Below, in pieces: positions 22,580 to 25,644 of a stretch of DNA of 25,644 bases. The translations under genes and the position numbers were made by a program. The notes below the pieces were generated by a model. The model was not told the DNA's origin. It worked only from the letters and a program-made list of their open reading frames with translations, and did no database searches. Each line of letters starts with the position of its first letter. The first letter of the stretch is position 1. The stretch is taken from positions 1 to 25,644 of the forward strand of contig JBAXFX010000012.1 of NCBI GenBank assembly GCA_037139695.1. The letters run 5' to 3'. The stretch is from JAAXTX01 sp037139695 (GTDB lineage Bacteria > Patescibacteriota > Minisyncoccia > Moranbacterales > UBA1568).

Positions 22580-23989
22580 ATGGCGCAGATAGAGAACCTG
22601 ATGGATAAGCTGGTTTCGCTTTCGAAAAGGCGCGGGTTCGTATTCCCGAGTTCGGAGATCTATGGCGGGTTCGCGGCGGTGTATGATTTCGGACCGTACG
22701 GGGTTGAGCTTGCCCGCAATATCCGCGAAGCATGGTGGCAGGCCATGGTGCGCGAGCACGAGAATATCGTCGGTCTCGACAGTGCGATTTTCATGCATCC
22801 GAAAGTCTGGGAGGCGTCGGGACATGTCGGCGGGTTCAGCGATCCGCTCGCGGAGTGCAAGAAGTGCCATTCGCGCGTCCGCGTGGATCATCTCCTCGAG
22901 GAAGCGGGCGTGTTCGCAGACGAAAAGATGAGCGAAGACGAGATCAACGCGCTTTTCTCGGAGCATAAAGGGAAGGTCGTCTGTCCCAAGTGTGGCAGTC
23001 ATGATTTCACCGAGGCGAAGAGCTTCAACCTGCTCGTGAAATCCAACCTTGGAAACTTCACCGGCGACTGGGACAAGGAGCCGACCTATCTGCGTGGCGA
23101 GACCTGCCAGGGCATATACGTCAATTTCAAAAATGTGCTTGATTCGACCCGGATGAAGGTCCCGTTCGGCATCGCACAGATCGGCAAGGCGTTCCGCAAC
23201 GAGATCACCGCTCGTCAGTTCATCTTCCGCAAGCGCGAGTTCGAACAGATGGAGATGCAGTTCTTCGTCCATCCTGATACGGCTACGGAATTTTATGAGG
23301 AGTGGCGCGCGAAACGTTTTCAGTATTATATCGACCTTGGACTCAAGGAAGAAAATTTGCAGTGGCATCAGCACGAGAACATCGTCTTCTATGCGAAGGC
23401 GGCGTGGGATATCGAATATAAATTCCCGTTCGGATTCAAGGAACTTGAGGGCGTGCACAACCGCAGTGACTACGACCTGACCCAGCATTCAAAATTCTCG
23501 GGCGTCGATCTCTCGTATCGTGATCCACAGTCGGGGGAGAAGTATGTCCCGTGGATCGTCGAGACGTCCGTTGGTGTGGACCGGACATTTCTTGCGGTGC
23601 TTACGGACGCGTATACCGAGGAGGAGGTAAAGGAAGGCGATACCCGTGTCGTGCTCAAGTTCCCGAAGAAGCTTGCGCCGGTCAAGGTCGCGGTGTTTCC
23701 GCTGTTGCGCAACAAGCCCGAGCTCGTGGCCGCGGCACGTGCGATTTTCGATTCGCTCAAGGGCGACTTCGCGACCGAGTATGATGACAATGGCAATGTC
23801 GGCAAGCGGTACCGTCGCCAAGACGAGATCGGCACCCCGTATTGCGTCACCGTCGATTTCGACACGGTCGGACTCGGCGAGGATGCCTCGCTCAAGGACA
23901 CCGTCACCGTCCGCGACCGCGACACCATGGAACAGATCCGCATCCCGATTTCGGAATTGCGGGGATACTTGGTGGAGAATCTGAAATGA
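22580..23989 (+). CDS. glyS: Glycyl-tRNA synthetase (single-chain, dimeric type)
   Basis: 469-aa class II synthetase of the alpha2 type. Motif 1 is around SSEIYGGFAAVYDFGPYG. Zinc-type cysteines are CKKC and CPKCG. Motif 2 contains FRNEITARQFIFRKREFEQME, and motif 3 is VGVDRTFLAVL. The C-terminal anticodon domain (APVKVAVFPLLRNK to the end) is complete. It attaches glycine to tRNA-Gly. No Shine-Dalgarno is visible. A MITE and a palindromic repeat fill the 100-240 bp upstream, so the promoter lies in or between them; TATAAC at 22564 is a weak -10 candidate. No T-box was seen. Confidence 0.97.
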   Translation: MAQIENLMDKLVSLSKRRGFVFPSSEIYGGFAAVYDFGPYGVELARNIREAWWQAMVREHENIVGLDSAIFMHPKVWEASGHVGGFSDPLAECKKCHSRVRVDHLLEEAGVFADEKMSEDEINALFSEHKGKVVCPKCGSHDFTEAKSFNLLVKSNLGNFTGDWDKEPTYLRGETCQGIYVNFKNVLDSTRMKVPFGIAQIGKAFRNEITARQFIFRKREFEQMEMQFFVHPDTATEFYEEWRAKRFQYYIDLGLKEENLQWHQHENIVFYAKAAWDIEYKFPFGFKELEGVHNRSDYDLTQHSKFSGVDLSYRDPQSGEKYVPWIVETSVGVDRTFLAVLTDAYTEEEVKEGDTRVVLKFPKKLAPVKVAVFPLLRNKPELVAAARAIFDSLKGDFATEYDDNGNVGKRYRRQDEIGTPYCVTVDFDTVGLGEDASLKDTVTVRDRDTMEQIRIPISELRGYLVENLK

Positions 23990-24067
23990 CAGGGGCGATT
24001 CAGGATGCTCGAGAATATCGGGTGAATGGATTTCCGCGTACGAAGAGGGCGACGGATTGGAAGGCTG

Positions 24068-24097
24068 CCGACATGTGAATCGGATGATCGGTATACT
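24068..24097 (+). promoter_or_regulatory. Promoter of the methyltransferase gene, leaderless geometry
   Basis: CCGACA (24068-24073), an 18-bp spacer and TATACT (24092-24097). The ATG is at 24104, 6 bases after the -10 box, so transcription would start at the start codon. Confidence 0.5.
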
Positions 24098-24103
24098 CCG
24101 GAT

Positions 24104-24625
24104 ATGGCATACGTGATTCTTATCATCGGGATCGTTGCAAGCATCGGCCTGACACTCTTTGCAGCTGTGTTCCTTTCGAGCTTCGCGGTGATGGCGGTCG
24201 GAGCCCCGTATGTTCCGTGCAGTGCGGTAAATAGGGGACGGATACGGGCGGCTATCCGCGGACGGAAAAGAGTGCTCGAACTCGGGTCGGGGGACGGTCG
24301 GGTGATGATCGATCTTGTGGCGGAAAACGGGATTGTCCATGGGTATGAGATAAATCCGTTCCTGGTATGGATAAGCCGGTGGCGGTTGTGGAAACTCGGA
24401 TTATCCCGGAAAACGGCCATGTATCGGCGAAATTTCTGGAAATACGACTTCGGGGAATACGATGCCGTGTGCGTCTACGGGATTTCGTATATGATGGAAA
24501 GGCTGGAAAAGAAGCTACTTGAGGAGCTTCCCGCGGGAGCGCTGGTCGTATCCGTTGGATTTCCTTTCCCGAACTGGGAACCGGCACGGCAAGACGGAAC
24601 GGTATGGGTTTACGAGAAAGATTGA
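24104..24625 (+). CDS. FAM173/ATPSCKMT-like SAM-dependent methyltransferase
   Basis: 173-aa protein: an N-terminal membrane helix (about 2-30, YVILIIGIVASIGLTLFAAVF) followed by a class I SAM fold. Motif I is VLELGSGDGRVMID. GYEINPFLV, YRRNFWK and LPAGALVVSVGFPFPNWEP closely follow the pattern of the FAM173 family (animal ATPSCKMT methylates a lysine of the ATP synthase c subunit). I infer a protein-lysine methyltransferase at the membrane; the bacterial substrate is unknown and no atp gene is in the window. The frame runs up to 24026, but the start at 24104 directly precedes the membrane helix and fits the promoter. Confidence 0.8.
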   Translation: MAYVILIIGIVASIGLTLFAAVFLSSFAVMAVGAPYVPCSAVNRGRIRAAIRGRKRVLELGSGDGRVMIDLVAENGIVHGYEINPFLVWISRWRLWKLGLSRKTAMYRRNFWKYDFGEYDAVCVYGISYMMERLEKKLLEELPAGALVVSVGFPFPNWEPARQDGTVWVYEKD

Positions 24626-24683
24626 TGATGGCGGGAGATCTGTTCCGACTTATGTGTACTATTTTTAATTCTTCCATAACGAT

Positions 24684-25644
24684 ATGAAGTACAAGAAATT
24701 CACCCTTGGGAACGGGCTACGCGTGATCCTCGCGCCGATGACGGAGACGGGGACGGTGACGGTACTCGTCATGACCGGTGTCGGGTCGCGCTTCGAATCG
24801 CGCAAGGAGAACGGCATCGCGCACTTCCTGGAGCATATGATGTTCAAGGGGACCGAGAAACGTCCGACGGCGTTCGATATCTCGCGCGAGCTCGATTCGA
24901 TCGGTGCGGAATACAACGCGTTCACGGGAAAGGAATATACCGGCTACTATGCCAAGGTGGAGGCGCACCATTGGGAAACGGCACTCGACGTGGTGAGCGA
25001 TATGTTTCTCAACGCGAAAATCGACCAGGCTGAGATCGAACGCGAGCGGGGGACGATCATTCAGGAGATCAACATGTACGAGGATATGCCGGCGCGCAAG
25101 GTGGGCGATGTCTGGGAGGAGAGCCTCTACGGGGATACGCCACTCGGCTGGGATATCGCCGGACCGAAGGAGAATATCAAGACGTTCACACGACGCGACT
25201 TCGTGAAATACATGGAGCGCGGGTATATCGGTGGGAACGTGGTCGTCGGCATCGCGGGGAATATCGACCCGAAGAAGGTGATGGCCGAGGTGGAGGCACG
25301 GTTCGGCGTCGTGAAGACGGGTGTGCGACCGGAATTCCGCAAGGCCTCCGACAAACAGTCGGCGCCTGGCGTCTTCATCCGCAAGAAGAAGACCGATCAG
25401 ACGCACTTCCTCCTCGGGGTGCGCGCGTATGATATGTATCATCCCGACCGGTTCGCCCTCGGGATCCTCTCGGTGATCCTCGGCGGAGGCATGTCGAGCC
25501 GTCTTTTCATCGAGGTGCGGGAACGGCGCGGACTGGCATACCGGGTCCGTACCGAGGTCGAGGCCTTCCACGATGCCGGATACCTCGCGACGCAGTGTGG
25601 CGTCGAACACGTGAATCTCGAGAAGGCGATCGCGGTCATTCTCG
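24684..25644 (+). CDS. M16 family zinc peptidase, N-terminal part
   Basis: The frame runs off the window end, giving 320 residues. The inverted zinc motif is HFLEH (47-51) in GIAHFLEHMMFKGTE, with the third ligand Glu at about 128 (GTIIQEINMYED), at the usual spacing of about 77 residues. The second domain begins with FLLGVRAYD and has GGGMSSRLFIEVRERRGLAY, the conserved Arg/Tyr region of the family. This is the processing-peptidase/PqqL-like branch; the substrate is unknown. No signal peptide is seen at the N-terminus (MKYKKFTLGNGLRVIL), so it is probably cytoplasmic. TAACGATATG surrounds the start, and no Shine-Dalgarno is visible. Confidence 0.93.
   Translation, partial: MKYKKFTLGNGLRVILAPMTETGTVTVLVMTGVGSRFESRKENGIAHFLEHMMFKGTEKRPTAFDISRELDSIGAEYNAFTGKEYTGYYAKVEAHHWETALDVVSDMFLNAKIDQAEIERERGTIIQEINMYEDMPARKVGDVWEESLYGDTPLGWDIAGPKENIKTFTRRDFVKYMERGYIGGNVVVGIAGNIDPKKVMAEVEARFGVVKTGVRPEFRKASDKQSAPGVFIRKKKTDQTHFLLGVRAYDMYHPDRFALGILSVILGGGMSSRLFIEVRERRGLAYRVRTEVEAFHDAGYLATQCGVEHVNLEKAIAVIL

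Noticed and set aside
1..25644. Alternative genetic code (TGA as glycine)
   Set aside because: Several well-bounded genes (smpB, recO, the P-type ATPase, pyrE) end at TGA at the expected family length, and no gene needs TGA readthrough.

Overview
The window looks like a chromosomal segment of a small-genome bacterium, most probably a member of the Patescibacteria (Candidate Phyla Radiation, Parcubacteria-like). That is an inference from gene style and context. The signs are a eukaryote-like IleRS with an HHVL-type signature, a one-chain GlyRS, a type 2 OMP decarboxylase, many weak or absent Shine-Dalgarno sites, and abundant short palindromic repeats. TGA is used as a normal stop, so the recoded Gracilibacteria/Absconditabacteria are unlikely.

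Layout. 1-330: tandem palindromic repeats, then a stray copy of the rplT 3' end with its terminator. 363-4545 (minus strand): a DUF4143-type ATPase with its own promoter, then the translation cluster rplT, rpmI, infC, ssrA (tmRNA) and smpB, and a small basic protein. 4932-7686 (plus): argS with a possible leader ORF, then a 58-aa membrane protein next to a histidine phosphatase. 7745-11715: a T-box riboswitch, a four-helix-bundle gene flanked by inverted AT-rich repeats, and ileS. 11725-19021: NUDIX hydrolase, recO, a membrane-anchored DUF11-like surface protein, tgt and a P2-type cation ATPase. 19051-21799: pyrF-pyrE and a divergent pyrE paralogue, each unit behind an identical 35-bp promoter block. 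21938-25644: a two-TM small protein, a 140-bp MITE, glyS, a FAM173/ATPSCKMT-like methyltransferase and the 5' part of an M16 protease.

Theme. Most genes serve translation: three aminoacyl-tRNA synthetases, two ribosomal proteins, IF3, trans-translation and queuosine tRNA modification. Small mobile or palindromic sequences are layered on them: a 54-bp palindromic unit in frame inside ileS with a second copy just before glyS, a MITE with perfect 18-bp ends and a 9-bp target duplication, a gene cassette inserted between the T-box and ileS, and an ATPase gene inserted at the end of rplT with duplication of the rplT tail. These, and the duplicated promoter with a PRTase paralogue that has lost its PRPP loop, are the most interesting parts. 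No CRISPR array, tRNA gene or complete insertion sequence was seen.
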